Assembly (NCBI GenBank): GCA_963969345.1
Contig: OZ017769.1
Span: 6,203,725 to 6,267,724 of the forward strand
Direction of reading: 5' to 3'
Length of the DNA: 64,000 bases
Source of the DNA: Turbatrix aceti
Taxonomy: Eukaryota > Nematoda > Chromadorea > Rhabditida > Panagrolaimidae
In this document: positions 44,776 through 55,942 of the stretch, one piece after another
How positions within the stretch are numbered: the first letter of the stretch is position 1
How the letters are laid out: every line of letters starts with the position of its first letter
Position numbers and translations under genes: made by a program
Notes under the pieces: model-generated
Databases searched by the model: none
The model's input: only the letters and a program-made list of their open reading frames with translations
Told to the model about the DNA's origin: nothing

Positions 44776-45290
44776 CCTGAACCCCCCAAAAAAAAGAGTC
44801 AGGAAAAAACTTACGTTGAATACACCTCGGTTGTCACCGCTTTCATCATTGTTCGATCGGTGACGGTGAAGACAGGCCGACGACGGAGACCGACTGAAGA
44901 CGAGGACCAAAAAACGCAGAGAATGACGCGGCCATTGCCAGTGCCTACCCCTAAAAGCCCGATAAGTTGTGCCCTCGCCAAAGGTGAGGTTGACTCACTG
45001 CTGCACGCAAACAAGCAAAGTCACGATGATGCGGGCTGATCGATAACCGTGGGCGGGGGTGGGTCATTCTGCGGTAACCAAGTTCGACGACAGTGAACAC
45101 GTGCACGTGTGCCAAATAAAAACACCAAATTGGGAGAAAAAAAAAGCAAGTACACTTGAATCAGTTTTTTATCAAGTGACTTTCCCGCTTTTGAGGGTTC
45201 TCGCAACGAATGCTCCAGGTTGACAAAGGATGACTGCCTCGAGCGTTTGACTGATTACTGATCACGCTTCTCTCTACTTTTGTAGCCAAT
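44776..45290. other. divergent promoter region
   Basis: Separates the four-pass gene (minus) from the MAP2K5-like gene (plus). It contains the 5'UTR exon/intron of the former and, at about 45279-45285, the acceptor TTTTGTAG six bases before the kinase ATG. Confidence 0.5.
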
Positions 45291-46641
45291 ATGGTGCTTC
45301 GTGTTGTGGCTCACATCGGCGAAGACGGCGAACCCGATTACCGGCAGGAAACCGTTGAGCTGGATGACGTCGCACTCATGTTCTTCAACGTGGTTTTTGC
45401 GACGCTGCGCTCTGCCTTTCACCTCGACCTCGACAGCCCTTATGACTACTTTCAGTGTTAGTTTGTCCTTTATTTCGGTTCTATAAAAACATGGCTTGCA
45501 GATTACGATGAGGATGGATATCTGATGACTGTGAAAACGGATTTGGAGCTTCAGGGGCTGGTCAGTGATCCTCCTTCTGACCCGGTGCACGTTTTTCTGA
45601 GTACGTATCTCTGCCGTACATAAATAACTGTTTTCATTTTATAATTGTCTTTAGAGACATCCAGAGCAATATCCACGTCTGCGGACGGAGATGGGTTGCT
45701 CGAGGAGTCGCCACTCAACATCGAGGACGTGGAATACCTCGACGAGGTCGCCAGTGGCCAGTTTGGGACGGTTTATAAGTCAGTGTGCTGCGCGCGGCGC
45801 TAAAATTTATATGCTGTGCTTTGCAGGGTGCACGACAGGCAAAATGACCGAATCCTGGCTGTCAAGTCGATCAACATGGATGCCTCGATGGCGTCCCTGC
45901 AGCAGGAGATCGACATCCTCGCCCTCGGCCGTGGCTCGCCCTTCATCGTTCAGTACTACGGCGCCGTCGTTGAGGAGAGCTTTCTCATGATCTTCCTCGA
46001 GTTCATGGACGCTTTCTCGCTCAACCGGTACGGCTGTCTGCCGGTGGACGTGCACGGAGCGGCGACGGCGTCTATCGTGAACGGGCTGAGCTTTCTCTGG
46101 TCCAGGAATGTCATTCACCGAGGTTTGTCCTAAAAAAATATTTTCTAGCCTTGTTATGGCGCTTGTATAATTTTTAGACATCAAACCGAGCAACTTCCTG
46201 GTCAATGCGAAGGGTCAAGTCAAAGTAGCCGACTTTGGCGTGTCCAGGATCATGCTGCTGTCCAACGTGCAAAGCGAGGTCGGTACCGAAGCCTACCTCT
46301 CACCCGAGCGGCTCCTCCGAGGCACGTACTCCCAAGAATCAGACGTCTGGAGTCTTGGACTCTCGCTCTGTGAAATGGCAGTCGGCGACCACGCTTTTTG
46401 CCTGCAGCCTTTTTCGGCCTCGACGTCGGCTCTCACCGCGAATCACGCAGACAACGTAGCCGCCGTCGCGCTCAAACTCGACGCCTACGATACCTGGCTG
46501 AGTGCACTGGTGGACGCGTGTCTACGATCCGAGCCGCTGGATCGCATCAAGCACTCTGATCTCGCCGATCACGAGTACCTCCAGGCTCATTCCCCACCCA
46601 AGCCCGATATTATTGCCAAATTTATCCGTGATTTCGTATAG
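45291..46641 (+). CDS. MAP2K5 (MEK5)-like dual-specificity kinase with PB1 domain
   Basis: Five exons: 45291-45456, 45502-45600, 45655-45778, 45827-46122 and 46178-46641, phase-consistent (382 aa). The N-terminus (about 1-90) is a PB1 domain with the acidic OPCA-type motif YDEDGYLMTVKTD; among MAP2Ks only MEK5 has PB1, which it uses to bind MEKK2/3 and ERK5. The kinase domain (about 100-350) has the ATP lysine in LAVK (Lys143), catalytic HRDIKPSN, DFG at 247-249 and an activation loop with Ser257 and Ser261 in the SxxxS spacing, followed by VGTEAYLSPE. FLEFMDAFSL and LSFLW also match MEK5. Oddities: the glycine-rich loop reads VASGQFGTVY, with Ala for the first Gly, and the APE motif is SPE. 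An acceptor lies five bases before the ATG. First gene of a candidate operon. Confidence 0.85.
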
Positions 46642-47016
46642 CATTTTTTTATGGGGGCGGGTGTATACACATATGCCATCGAGCAGGGGTGTGGTACTGC
46701 GACTCGATAAACACGCTGTACCCTGGGATCGCGTGCCTGGGAAACGTAATAAACGGTCGTTGTGCCGTCTTTGTGCTACCTCGCGTGACTGACTCGGCGT
46801 TAATTACGGAGATTTTGTTTCGTTTTGAGTACGATACGAAATTTTTAAATATTAATCGTCATTGTGACGAGAAAATTGCCGGTTGCACCGGGCAACGTGC
46901 TAAAAATACCTACAACTTGTCACAATGACACTTACCGCGAAGCTTCGTCGGTGTAACGCAACTCATTACTCTCACCGTTCTTTTTTTTTTCTTCCAGGGT
47001 ACCCGAAGATCATCCG
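46642..47016 (+). other. intercistronic region kinase-ELP1
   Basis: 375 bp between stop and start. It ends with a long T run and TTTTTCTTCCAG (acceptor at about 46996-46997), 19 bases before the ELP1 ATG, the expected form of a trans-splice site. Confidence 0.5.
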
Positions 47017-50000
47017 ATGAAAAACCTGCATCTGTACTCGACGGCTTCGACGCTGACGACGGGCATAGCCCTGCCCGACACGCTGGGCTTCTGCGTCGAT
47101 GCTGCCAACGCGTGGACGTATTTTGCACTGCCCAAGAGTATCGTCGTCGTCGATCGCGAACTCGCCGAGATCCGGCGAATTCCGTGGGACACAACAGGCC
47201 TCGGTCAACTCGTTCTCTTTGATTTCCTAGCCGATGATCTCGATATCTGCGCTGTTTTTTCAGAGGGCGTGATTCTGCACGTCTCCATGCAGACCGATTT
47301 GGTGGGTTTTTAGCGATGTTGTGCGCACAAAAATACGGCTTCCATGGGGGGTCGATTAAAAAAATATTTTTTTATAAAAAATACAAAAAAAACCAAAACG
47401 TAGACTATTTTTTGCATTAATGAATTTTTTTGAACATGAAATACTCAAAATTGATTAAAAAAAAGTGAATTTTACGTTAAAAAGGTTCATTTTCTTCAAA
47501 AAAGTCGCTCGGAGTCGACTCTAAAAAAAATATTGACTCTGACTTTGAACACTATTTGTGAAATGTTGACGACCTTTACCCCCCTTTCAGGTTCAAGAAC
47601 TCCCCGTGCTCTTCGAGCGCCGCGTTCTGGGCGGTGCCTGGTCCCCAGATATGAGCCTGCTCGTCATCGCGACGGATTCCAAGCTTCTCGGCGTCTCGCG
47701 CGCCTTCGAGGTCGAATTCGAGACAGATCTCATCACCACGACTCCTGGCAAAGAGGAGCTCCAGACCATCGGCTGGGGAGCTCGTGAAACCCAGTTCCAG
47801 GGCCTCGCCGGACGACAGAAGCGAGAAAAGGTCGATCCCGACACGATACCCGGCCCCGTCGCAGCCTACGATGAAGGCCGCGTGGTGGTTACCTGGCGCA
47901 ACGACGCCCAGTTTTTTGCCGTGTCTACGATCGAGCGTCGCCCAAATCCGGCAGATCAGGAGCCCGTTGACGCCAGGCACGTGCGGGTCTGGAACCGGGA
48001 TTTTGAGCTCATGAGTCACTGCCAGGACGTCGCAGGCGCCGAGCCGGTCTTGGCAATGCGACCGACGGGCAACCTCATCGCGACGTCTCGCGTCAGAGAC
48101 GGCACTCGTGATGTGTGGTTTTACGAGCGGAATGGCCAGGTGAGGAGCAAGTTTGCCGCGGGTAACGTCCACGAGGGCGATGCTGTCGTTCAACTCGCCT
48201 GGAACAGCGATTCTTCCATCTTGTTAATTCACACTAGGCAGCTCAAACGGCATTTGCGTGAGTTTTTTTCTGGTTTGGGCGAACGCTCACGAACACATTT
48301 TTTTTTCTGTTCGTTTTCGTTCGCGAACAGATTTTTCTTAAATTTATTGATTACCCAATTTTTCGTTTTTTTTATCCGGGGTAACAAAATTTTATACAAT
48401 TTATAAAACTTATCTGTACGATGTTCGTTCGTTTTTGTTCGCGAACACAGTCAAAGGTGTTCTCGTTCGTTCAATTTGTCGAACAAAATTATCAAAATGT
48501 TCGTATTCGTTCGCGAACGTGAACAATCCTGCATTTTACTTTTTTTTCATTTCAGTGCAACTCTGGACCGTCTCCAACTACGACTGGGCCTTGAAACTAG
48601 AGCTAGACACCGATCCCCTCATCGCCGCCCGCTGGGACCCCGAATGTCCCCGGCGTCTGGCTTTTCTGACTTCCGCCGGCCGGTTTCGACGTCGTTGAAG
48701 TCGACCACGGCTACGACTGCGTCAACTCTCTGGTCGTCAGCGTCGCCGGAGGTGGAATCCGCGTGACCGACCTTCAGAAAGCGCCGATACCCCCGCCGAT
48801 GTACCACACACTCCTGGAATCCGGGCGAACAGGGTTGCTGCTGCTCGCGCAGTCTGCGAACGGTCTGGCACTGCTCCTGTCTGATCAGCGACTCGTCACG
48901 TATCGCCTCGTCGGTCGTCGCTACGAGCCCTTCGCTGCGGTGCGTCTCGCACGGAATTCGGCACTTCTGCCGCATTCACTGCAGTGGACGGACACGGATT
49001 CTGTGAGCCTGCTGACTGGAAACACCCTGACGGCCTACAGCATCGATTCTGGGGACGAACTGGTTTCTATCAGTCTGGAGAAAGAAGTTGTCTATCACGA
49101 GCCAAATCCGGTGCTCGCCAGCTCGTGGCTCGTCCACACGGCAGACGGCGCTTGGATCGACGTTGCTGCCACCGGCGAAATCGCGGCGAGACCGAGAATA
49201 AATTTTCCCGCGCCATGCTCGACTGCAAAAGTCGTGGCCCACCGCGGGAAGCTCATCTTCTTCGGCATCAACGCCCACCGCCAGCTCATAATCAACGGCC
49301 ACGTGGCACACCAGGCTGTAGGATCATGGCACTTTGGTATCGACGATTTCGCGGTTACGACCCTCGGCAACCTGCTGCTGGCGATGGCCTACGAAGATCT
49401 CGCTGGGCTGCTCGCCGCTCCTCCGCGCATGACCGCGGCCAACGTCGCGCACGGTTGGTTCAGCGAAGCGACCGCCAGGAATCTGGAACGGGGAGGTCTG
49501 CTCGTGGCTTACGAACCTACGGGCGTGAGGATGTGTATCCAGATGCCTCGTGGAAACCTGGAAGTCATCGAGCCGAGATTCCGGCTTCTGCCTACACTCA
49601 AGCGAATGCTCGGCGCCAAGCAGTACCACGCGGCGATCGTGCTGATGCGGCGGCAGCGCGTGGATATGAACCTCATCGTGGACTACGATCCCACCACTTT
49701 TCTCGCCGAAGCAAAGAGTTTTGTTGACCAACTCGATGATGCGGATCTCCTCAATCTTTTTGTTTCTTCCCTCGAAGGCTCTGATGTCACGAAAAAGTCC
49801 TTTGCTGCGTATTTTAAAGGTTTGTTCATTTTTTGTATTGTTGTGGTAACCATTTTTTTGTTCAGACGCAGAAAGCCGTCCGTCACTGGCGAACAAGATC
49901 CAGAAAGTGACAGCTGCAGTGAGAGACGTCGTGCTTGCAATTTCTGACACGAAACGGCGCCATCGACTGTATACTGTGGCGTTGTCGTGCTTTATCAAGC

Positions 50001-51870
50001 AGTCGCCGCCGGCAATAGCCGCTGCCTTCGTCGATATGAAAAAGCAGGTCGCGGGCACCGGCCAACCACTCGCGCAGACGAATGAGCAGTTTGTGTCGCA
50101 GAAGCCTTCTTTGTTTCGGCTGTGGACCAAGCATCTGAAGTACTTTGTCAAGCCCAGGGACCTGTTCCACGGCGTTCTGCAGACCTACGACCTCACTCTG
50201 GCCTACGAGGTTGCAGATGAAATTGGCATGGTAAGACACACGTTAATGCTGTCGGGTCTCCGCACGAAAACCAGTTTTCGGGTGGGTACACGATATTTCG
50301 TGTCGGGACCAAAACGTTTGGGTTTTTTTTGTTGTAGCGCATCAATTTGTGAAAATGAGACGATTTTCAGGATCCCCGTGAGTTCATGCCATTGCTCCGG
50401 ACCCTGCAGGAATACGAACCACTCGATTATCAACGCTATCAAATCGATATCGTCGTCGAAGACCCCATATCAGCCCTGCGGCACATTGCAACCGTTGAAG
50501 ATCGCATCGACGAGTGTCTGAGTCACGTCAAGACGCACAAGCTCTACGCCAACGCACTCAGCCTGTTCCGGGACTCGCCTAACTACGCCAAGGTCTGCAA
50601 GCTCGCCGGCGACCATGCGCATGCCCAAAAGAGGTTTGAAGAGGCTGCAGTGCTCCTAGTCAAAGCTGGAGACTTCAAATCCGCCATGCAGTGCCTAGAA
50701 GCTGCGGACAATCTCACGGCAGTCGTGGCTGTGGCCCGAAAGGCGGGCGTCGACCCTTCGCAGCTGATCAAGGGATGGGCGATCAAGCACGAGACTCAGG
50801 GACACTTTGTCACTGCCGCTGAGGCCTGGCAACTTCTGGGAGAACGCGTGAGTTGTTTAGAACCATTTTTGTACCGCACAGGTACGATTAAACATGCAGT
50901 TAGCTTGCTCATTGATTTGCAAGCAAAAGCGACGTAAACGTTGCCACGCCACATTTTGATGGTTCCCGCAACGAACGCACACGCTGGCTGCTGCTGGACA
51001 TTATAAGCATGTTTGTATACGTCATGTCATTTTGCAGGAACACCAGCGAAGCATTGCTCTCGACTTTGCCAAGGGACAGGACTGGCGTCGTGCCCAGCTC
51101 GTTCTCCTGAATGCCGACTCCACAGCTGACCTGGAAGCCGTTGTGACGCCAGAAGCCGCGGCTCGAGCAGAAACGCTCATCTTCGAGCTTCCGCGCACTC
51201 TGGAGACGATAAAACGCCAGACAGCGCGAATTGAGGCTATTCGAAGCGAGAAAGACCGCCAGGTGGTCGCGTGGATCAACGACGAAGGCGATGCCGAGGT
51301 GGACCTTGCACAGTCCGAGACTGCCAGCCAGGCTTCGACGCTCTCGACTGTGTCAAACATCTCTCGACTCTCCAAAATGTCGGTAGCACAGGCTCGCAAG
51401 CGGAAGACTGTGGAGCGGAAGAAACGCGTCGTCAAGGAAGGCAGCCAGTTTGAAGACATTGCCATTCTGGCGAGTTTGACTGAAACGTTCGGGGGACTGA
51501 CTCGCATCCAGATCGAGCTTTTACACCTCCTGCCACTCCTCGTCTACCTCGATCTGACAGATGCGGCGGGTGTGCTTCAGAAGATAGCTGTCGCGGTTGT
51601 GAAGGAGGCTGCTGATCTCAGGATGACCATCTGGCCGAGGTACCTGTTGCCAAAGCATATCACAGGTCCGTTGTCCGAAGTGGTGAGTTGAGATTTTTAA
51701 AACGTATTCAACGAAAAATGAGACGGTCTATTTTTCAGTACCGGTGCGAAGACGGAATCATCCGAATGCCGGGCGACAACCAAATGCCGAACAGGATCTA
51801 CCTGGAGGACGAGATGTTGCCTCCAAAATTTGACACTTCGCTTTCCTGGCGACTATCTGCTCTCGAATGA
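47017..51870 (+). CDS. elpc-1: Elongator complex subunit 1 (ELP1/IKAP), with an apparent one-base frameshift
   Basis: Exons 47017-47301, 47591-48257, 48556-49819, 49866-50230, 50371-50847, 51038-51682 and 51739-51870. Corrected length is about 1277 aa (human 1332). ELP1 is the cytoplasmic scaffold of Elongator, which modifies wobble uridines of tRNAs. The N-terminal WD40 propellers include MKNLHLY, IGWGARETQFQG, VTWRNDAQFFAVS, VRVWNRDFEL and LQLWTVSNYDWALKL. The TPR-rich C-terminal half includes MPRGNLEVIEP. The basic tRNA-binding segment has ARKRKTVERKKRVVKEGSQF with ED following, and the C-terminus matches the family (PPKFDTSLSWRLSALE). In exon 3 the frame changes at 48681: up to GGC (48678-48680) one frame is coding, and from GGT at 48682 the +1 frame is. 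The surrounding residues are conserved on both sides (TSAG / FDVVEVDHG), and no intron fits. Confidence 0.95.
48283..48535. repeat. GTTCGCGAAC repeat, copy A (family 4)
   Basis: Fills the second ELP1 intron. It is built of several TTCGTTCGCGAAC-type palindromes around an AT core. The reverse complement of the right part (GTTCGCGAACGAATACGAA..., then AATTGAACGAACG, then GTTCGCGAACAAA) aligns closely with copy C at 62170-62280. Confidence 0.75.
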
Positions 51871-52084
51871 CCGAAACCCAGCCTGTTTTTCATTTTTGAA
51901 AACGTTTTGTTGTTGATTGTTGAAGAATTGCTGATTTATGACTGCCAAAAGGGATTTTGAGTCGTTTACTGTCGACTTGATACTTGACTTTTTTTAATTG
52001 CGCGCTGCGATTTACGAACAGCGCCTACATTTACGGTTTTTATAACTCCTACGGATAATTCGTTGCAGGACCAGTTTTACGATA
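51871..52084 (+). other. intercistronic region ELP1-KRTCAP2
   Basis: 214 bp. It ends in a CGTTGCAG acceptor at about 52060-52067, 17 bases before the next ATG. Confidence 0.5.
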
Positions 52085-52471
52085 ATGGCAAACCATTCAC
52101 TGAGTGCCGGCATCAGCGCCCTGCTTGCTGTCGTTCTCGTCGGCACCGGGCAAGTGCTGAAAGCCCAGCTGGCCGAATCGCGCCAGGGCACTCTCGTTGC
52201 AGGCCTGCTAGGCGCCCTGGTCTTCCTCTTCTCCCTCACGGCGATCAGCAACCAGAAGATGTCGGTCTCGGGTACCGCTGCCAAGTCCGGCCTCGCCGAC
52301 GTCGTCATCGCTCTCATCATCGGCATCGCGTCCGCTGCGTCCATCCATCGCATCGCCATCACCATCTGCCTCATCTTCTCCATCTTCCTGCTCTACCTGA
52401 CCAACGTCATCTCGCAGCAGCGCTACAACGTCGTCGCCAAGCCTGTCTCGACCGGACGCGGCAAGAAGTAG
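52085..52471 (+). CDS. keratinocyte-associated protein 2 homologue (oligosaccharyltransferase subunit)
   Basis: A single exon of 128 aa. KRTCAP2 is a small ER membrane subunit of the translocon-associated oligosaccharyltransferase. The protein has three to four hydrophobic helices (ISALLAVVLVGTGQVL, AGLLGALVFLFSLTAISN, DVVIALIIGIASAASIHRIAIT and ICLIFSIFLLYLTNVIS) and a basic tail (VSTGRGKK). The order and wording match human KRTCAP2 (GLLGS.LFVFSLTAFNN, SGLIHRVCVTTCFIFSM, YINKIS, then a Lys-rich end), and the length is nearly the same (136 in human). An acceptor just upstream of the ATG suits a downstream operon gene. Confidence 0.9.
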   Translation: MANHSLSAGISALLAVVLVGTGQVLKAQLAESRQGTLVAGLLGALVFLFSLTAISNQKMSVSGTAAKSGLADVVIALIIGIASAASIHRIAITICLIFSIFLLYLTNVISQQRYNVVAKPVSTGRGKK

Positions 52472-52914
52472 ATTTGTCCTGCCAGATTGCGTTAATTTAT
52501 TTTATTGTTATTCGCCTTCAATGTTTTTTGCCTTACAGTAACTGTGGATTGGTAATAAGATGATAAGAGAGATGGGAGGGTTCTCGACACGATAGGGGTT
52601 GCTTTGCCTCGACCGTATCTTGCGAATAAAAATATCCTGAACCGATGATTTTTTTGTTCGTGAACGAATGAACACAAAATTTTTAAATTTTAAAATTTTC
52701 GACCTTTTTTTGACGAATTGAAAACTTTTTTATCAATTAACGAATCGAAACTGGCTGAATTTTTATGTTATTTTCCAATTTTTTTTGTCAAATAACCGTT
52801 ACCCTAATTTTATATCAATTTTTGTTCGTTTTATCTGTTCAGAAAATTTAACTTTGTTCGCGAACGAACACAAGCGTACACACAGACTCTTGCAGGCTGC
52901 CCTGATCCAATGGC
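52472..52914 (+). other. intercistronic region KRTCAP2-TM2D3 with repeat copy B
   Basis: 443 bp containing the KRTCAP2 3' end with an AATAAA at 52625-52630, then a family-4 repeat copy. It ends in a CTCTTGCAG acceptor at 52895 and an out-of-frame short ATG (ATGGCATGA at 52910) overlapping the TM2D3 start. Confidence 0.55.
52645..52875. repeat. GTTCGCGAAC repeat, copy B (family 4)
   Basis: Begins near TTTTTGTTCGTGAACGAATGAACAC and ends at TTTGTTCGCGAACGAACACAAG, with an AT-rich core. The terminal TTAACTTTGTTCGCGAAC also occurs in copy C at about 62438-62456. It lies between KRTCAP2 and TM2D3. Confidence 0.7.
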
Positions 52915-53641
52915 ATGATCATGACGGTGCTGGCGGCTAAGAAATTCATTCTGGCAGCCGTCTGCATCGCGCTGCCATTTATCTTCTCGATCCGAGGCTT
53001 GGCCTTGGCTTCCACCGTCTACACGCACCGGGTTAACAAGGTCGCGCCTCCGCCGAGCGACGACACCAGCTTGTGAGTTTAAAATGGGTCCGCGGGTCCA
53101 ATTCGACGTTCAAGTCCCTTTCAGCTGCTCAAAGGTGGAATGCGCATACTTTGGCTCGTGCCTCAACTGTAAATTCCCCGCCAACTGCACGTACGGCGAA
53201 GTGCTCACCGTGCCGTGCACGACGAATGCCAAGGCATGCAGGCGCCAGAATCAGAGCGTACAGCGCGAGGCCGTCTGCAGGTACTGCTACCAGACAGACG
53301 AAAAGGATCACGAGTGCGAGCCGGTGCGCAACTGCTCGTCCTCCCTGCCCCGCCTGTATCACACGACGTGCCGCGTCGCGCAGCACGTAACGTGTCTCGG
53401 CAGGCGACAGTTCACGAAGAACGTCCGGTGCCGCTGGACCAACGGCTACAGCTGGTCCAGAGCCATGCTGCTCAGCGTCACGCTCGGCGGCTTCGGCGTC
53501 GATCGCTTCTACCTCGGCCACTGGAAGTCGGCCATCGGCAAGCTCTTCAGCTTCGGCGGCCTCGGCATCTGGACCCTCCTGGACATCCTGCTCATCGGAG
53601 TGGGCTACATCCAGCCGGCAGACGAGTCTATGTATATTTGA
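52915..53641 (+). CDS. TM2 domain-containing protein 3 (almondex homologue)
   Basis: Two exons, 52915-53072 and 53125-53641, phase 2 (224 aa). TM2D3/almondex is a membrane protein of the secretory pathway implicated in Notch signalling and phagocytosis. The N-terminus is a signal sequence (FILAAVCIALPFIFS). A cysteine-rich luminal region follows, with CSKVECAYFGSCLNCKFPANC, CRYCYQTDEKDHECE and the WTNGY sequence. The TM2 domain has two helices joined by the DRF-type turn: LLSVTLGGFGVDRFYLGHW and LFSFGGLGIWTLLDILLIGVGYI. The protein ends DESMYI, as in other TM2D3 proteins (DGSLYI). The ATG chosen opens the only long frame; an ATG five bases earlier stops after two codons. Confidence 0.93.
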
Positions 53642-53668
53642 GATCTTCATAAAACACGCACACGGGCA

Positions 53669-54345
53669 TCAACGGGGCTTGCTGGGGGCGACGGAGCGCG
53701 AAGGCGAGGCCAGCGACGACTGCGAGCGCTCGCGTTTGTAGTCCATCTGCTGCTTCACGAAAGTCGACTGGCGCAGCATCGAGAGGATGTTCTCGAAGGT
53801 GTCTGTCGCCTGCTGCATCTGAGTGATGGCTCTGAAATTATACAGGTGTACGGAAACATACATGATGCATAAAAACTGTGATTCAGAAGTTTTGTACACC
53901 AAAAAGTAGGTCAAAGTCAATTGAGAGGCTTTTGAAACGAAAATATGGTTTTACAGAAAATTTTGGGGAATTTGTTTTTCTTTTTTTTACAAAAAACCTA
54001 AAAAGACTATTTTTTAATATTTTTGGATACCCTAACCCAAAATTTTCAAGCATCGCATAAAAAAAACATACTCAATGGAATTATCGATGTCGTAAGTGGC
54101 ATTCTGCAGGAGACAGGCCTGTCGCATCATGTCGTACTTTCGATTGACGAGCACGGGCACGGTTTTGTTGACATGCTCTTGTAATCGATAGAGTGCCATC
54201 GATGGGTCGTGATCGAGGATGTGGAAGCTCTCAGATAATCGCTCGGCCACTGAAATCAAATTACGCGCGTCGCTTGTTTTCGGAAGGCGCAAGCGCCAAA
54301 ACACAAACCAAGTCGGCAGCGGCCTTGAACTTCCTTGGACGCCAT
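53669..54345 (-). CDS. BLOC-one-related complex subunit 8 (BORCS8/MEF2BNB)
   Basis: Three minus-strand exons, 54345-54309 (37 nt), 54249-54072 and 53831-53669, phases 1 and 2 (125 aa; human is 119). BORC sits on the lysosome surface and recruits Arl8 and kinesin for outward lysosome transport. The core SMALYRLQEHVNKTVPVLV matches human SVALYRLQEHVRRSLPEL. It continues through an amphipathic helix ending in a Ser/Pro/Lys-rich tail. Exon 1 is short, and its assignment (MASKEVQGRCRL) rests on the correct phase plus the donor GTTTGT and acceptor ATTTCAG. The stop codon lies only 27 bp from that of the convergent TM2D3 gene, so the mRNAs probably overlap at their 3' ends. Confidence 0.9.
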
Positions 54346-55942
54346 ATTCTGCACGTACGAACAGCACGGAGATAAGGAAACTAGATGAGATTAATCGCCA
54401 CAAACCAAAACACGATCAAAAAGATGTCAATAACGTCAGTTTTGTTCGTGGATCGAACGTAGCCCGAGCTCGTGAGCTTGAACTGCGGAGCGCACGTTGC
54501 ACGTTGCGCGCAGCCTCTGAATTCCACAGGTGCACTTTTTTGCAGCTGGAAATTGTGTACGTTGCGTAACATTTTCCCCTGCTATCATTTCTCTTTTTCC
54601 CGTCCCATCTTTTATTGCCGTTTTTTTTATTGCCGGTATGTTTTTTCCACCTGTTTTTTTTCCTAAAGAATATTATTCTTCGTGTTTACGATGCTGGCTG
54701 CTGTAACTTTCATCATGTCAGGTTTTTTTGTTAATGGGTTTGTTTTTTTCTTCCCAAGCTTGATACTGAGGTGTTTTTGTGCACGAAGCCTGATGTTATC
54801 AAATCGCAGCTGTGGGAGCAGTGTTGGTGGTCTTACTGCGATGGTTCTTTGCCTACTGCCAATTTTGTGAAAATTTCTGTTGTAAACACGCTGAAATTGC
54901 TCAAAATGCAGATTGATGATTTCTGAGTGCATTGTATACACGTTTGCGTCATCCGCTCTTGCTCTTGAACGTGAACGTGAACGTGTAAGTTCTCCGGGGT
55001 GCACGGTGGTGGTGGTGATAGTTGGCAACTCAGAATCAATCAGGTGTGGTTGCAGTTCCCAGTTTGTTTCTTTCACCACCGCGCTCACCAGTCCCCTTCA
55101 ATTATTTTTTTTTATCATGATTGTGTGATGAACGAACGCAACCAACCGCCTGGGCTCTCCTCATGGCAGGAAGCGTATATACAATCATCATGTGACATAT
55201 GTTGGTGTTTCTGCAGACCACCACCGTCATCAACCCCCCCATCCGCCAGCCCAGTCGCCGGATCAGCTGTAGCCTGACGGCGAGGCTTTTTCCTCCTCCT
55301 GGAGGGTTTCTCGCGTGCATGGGGATGTATGTTTACGTTCGTTCCGGCAACCGGCGACCGTCGAACGACCGCGGGGTTGTTTTTGTACCACGTGGTTCGG
55401 CCTGCGAAAAAAAAAGCTCATTCCTTCATTCTTCAATTGCAGGCCAGGCCTTTTTCTGTTTCTGTACGAGTTTATCCGCGTTCGTGTCCGTTTCTCAAGT
55501 TATCAGCTGACTTGGTGTTTTTGGTTTTCCTCTCGCGGACTGCGATTGCGCTTGTCTCCAGGGTTTTATTATTTTTTGTTGTCTCGTGATGTTGGTTAGC
55601 CAATTATAATTCGGTCGTCGTCTGCTGGCATTTGTTCCCAAGAGGGCAAAGCCGCCGCAAATTATAGGTAACGATGCGCGCTTAAAAGTATAATAAGTGC
55701 TAAATAACCAGAAAATAATATAAATGTGCTAGACACGCCACGCACCTGTTTTTCTCGGCTAAATATTTTACAGGTTAGGCTAGGTTCTTTTAAGATCCCT
55801 GTAATCGTCAAGCCAATTAAGGTGCTCCCGTCCCGGTGAGATATAGAGAAGAAATCCGAGTTTAGGTTGGGTAGCGAGGAGGGGAATGAATTTAGCGCGC
55901 TGCTCGAAGGAAGGTGTACGTGCGCGCCAACCCAACGGAAAT

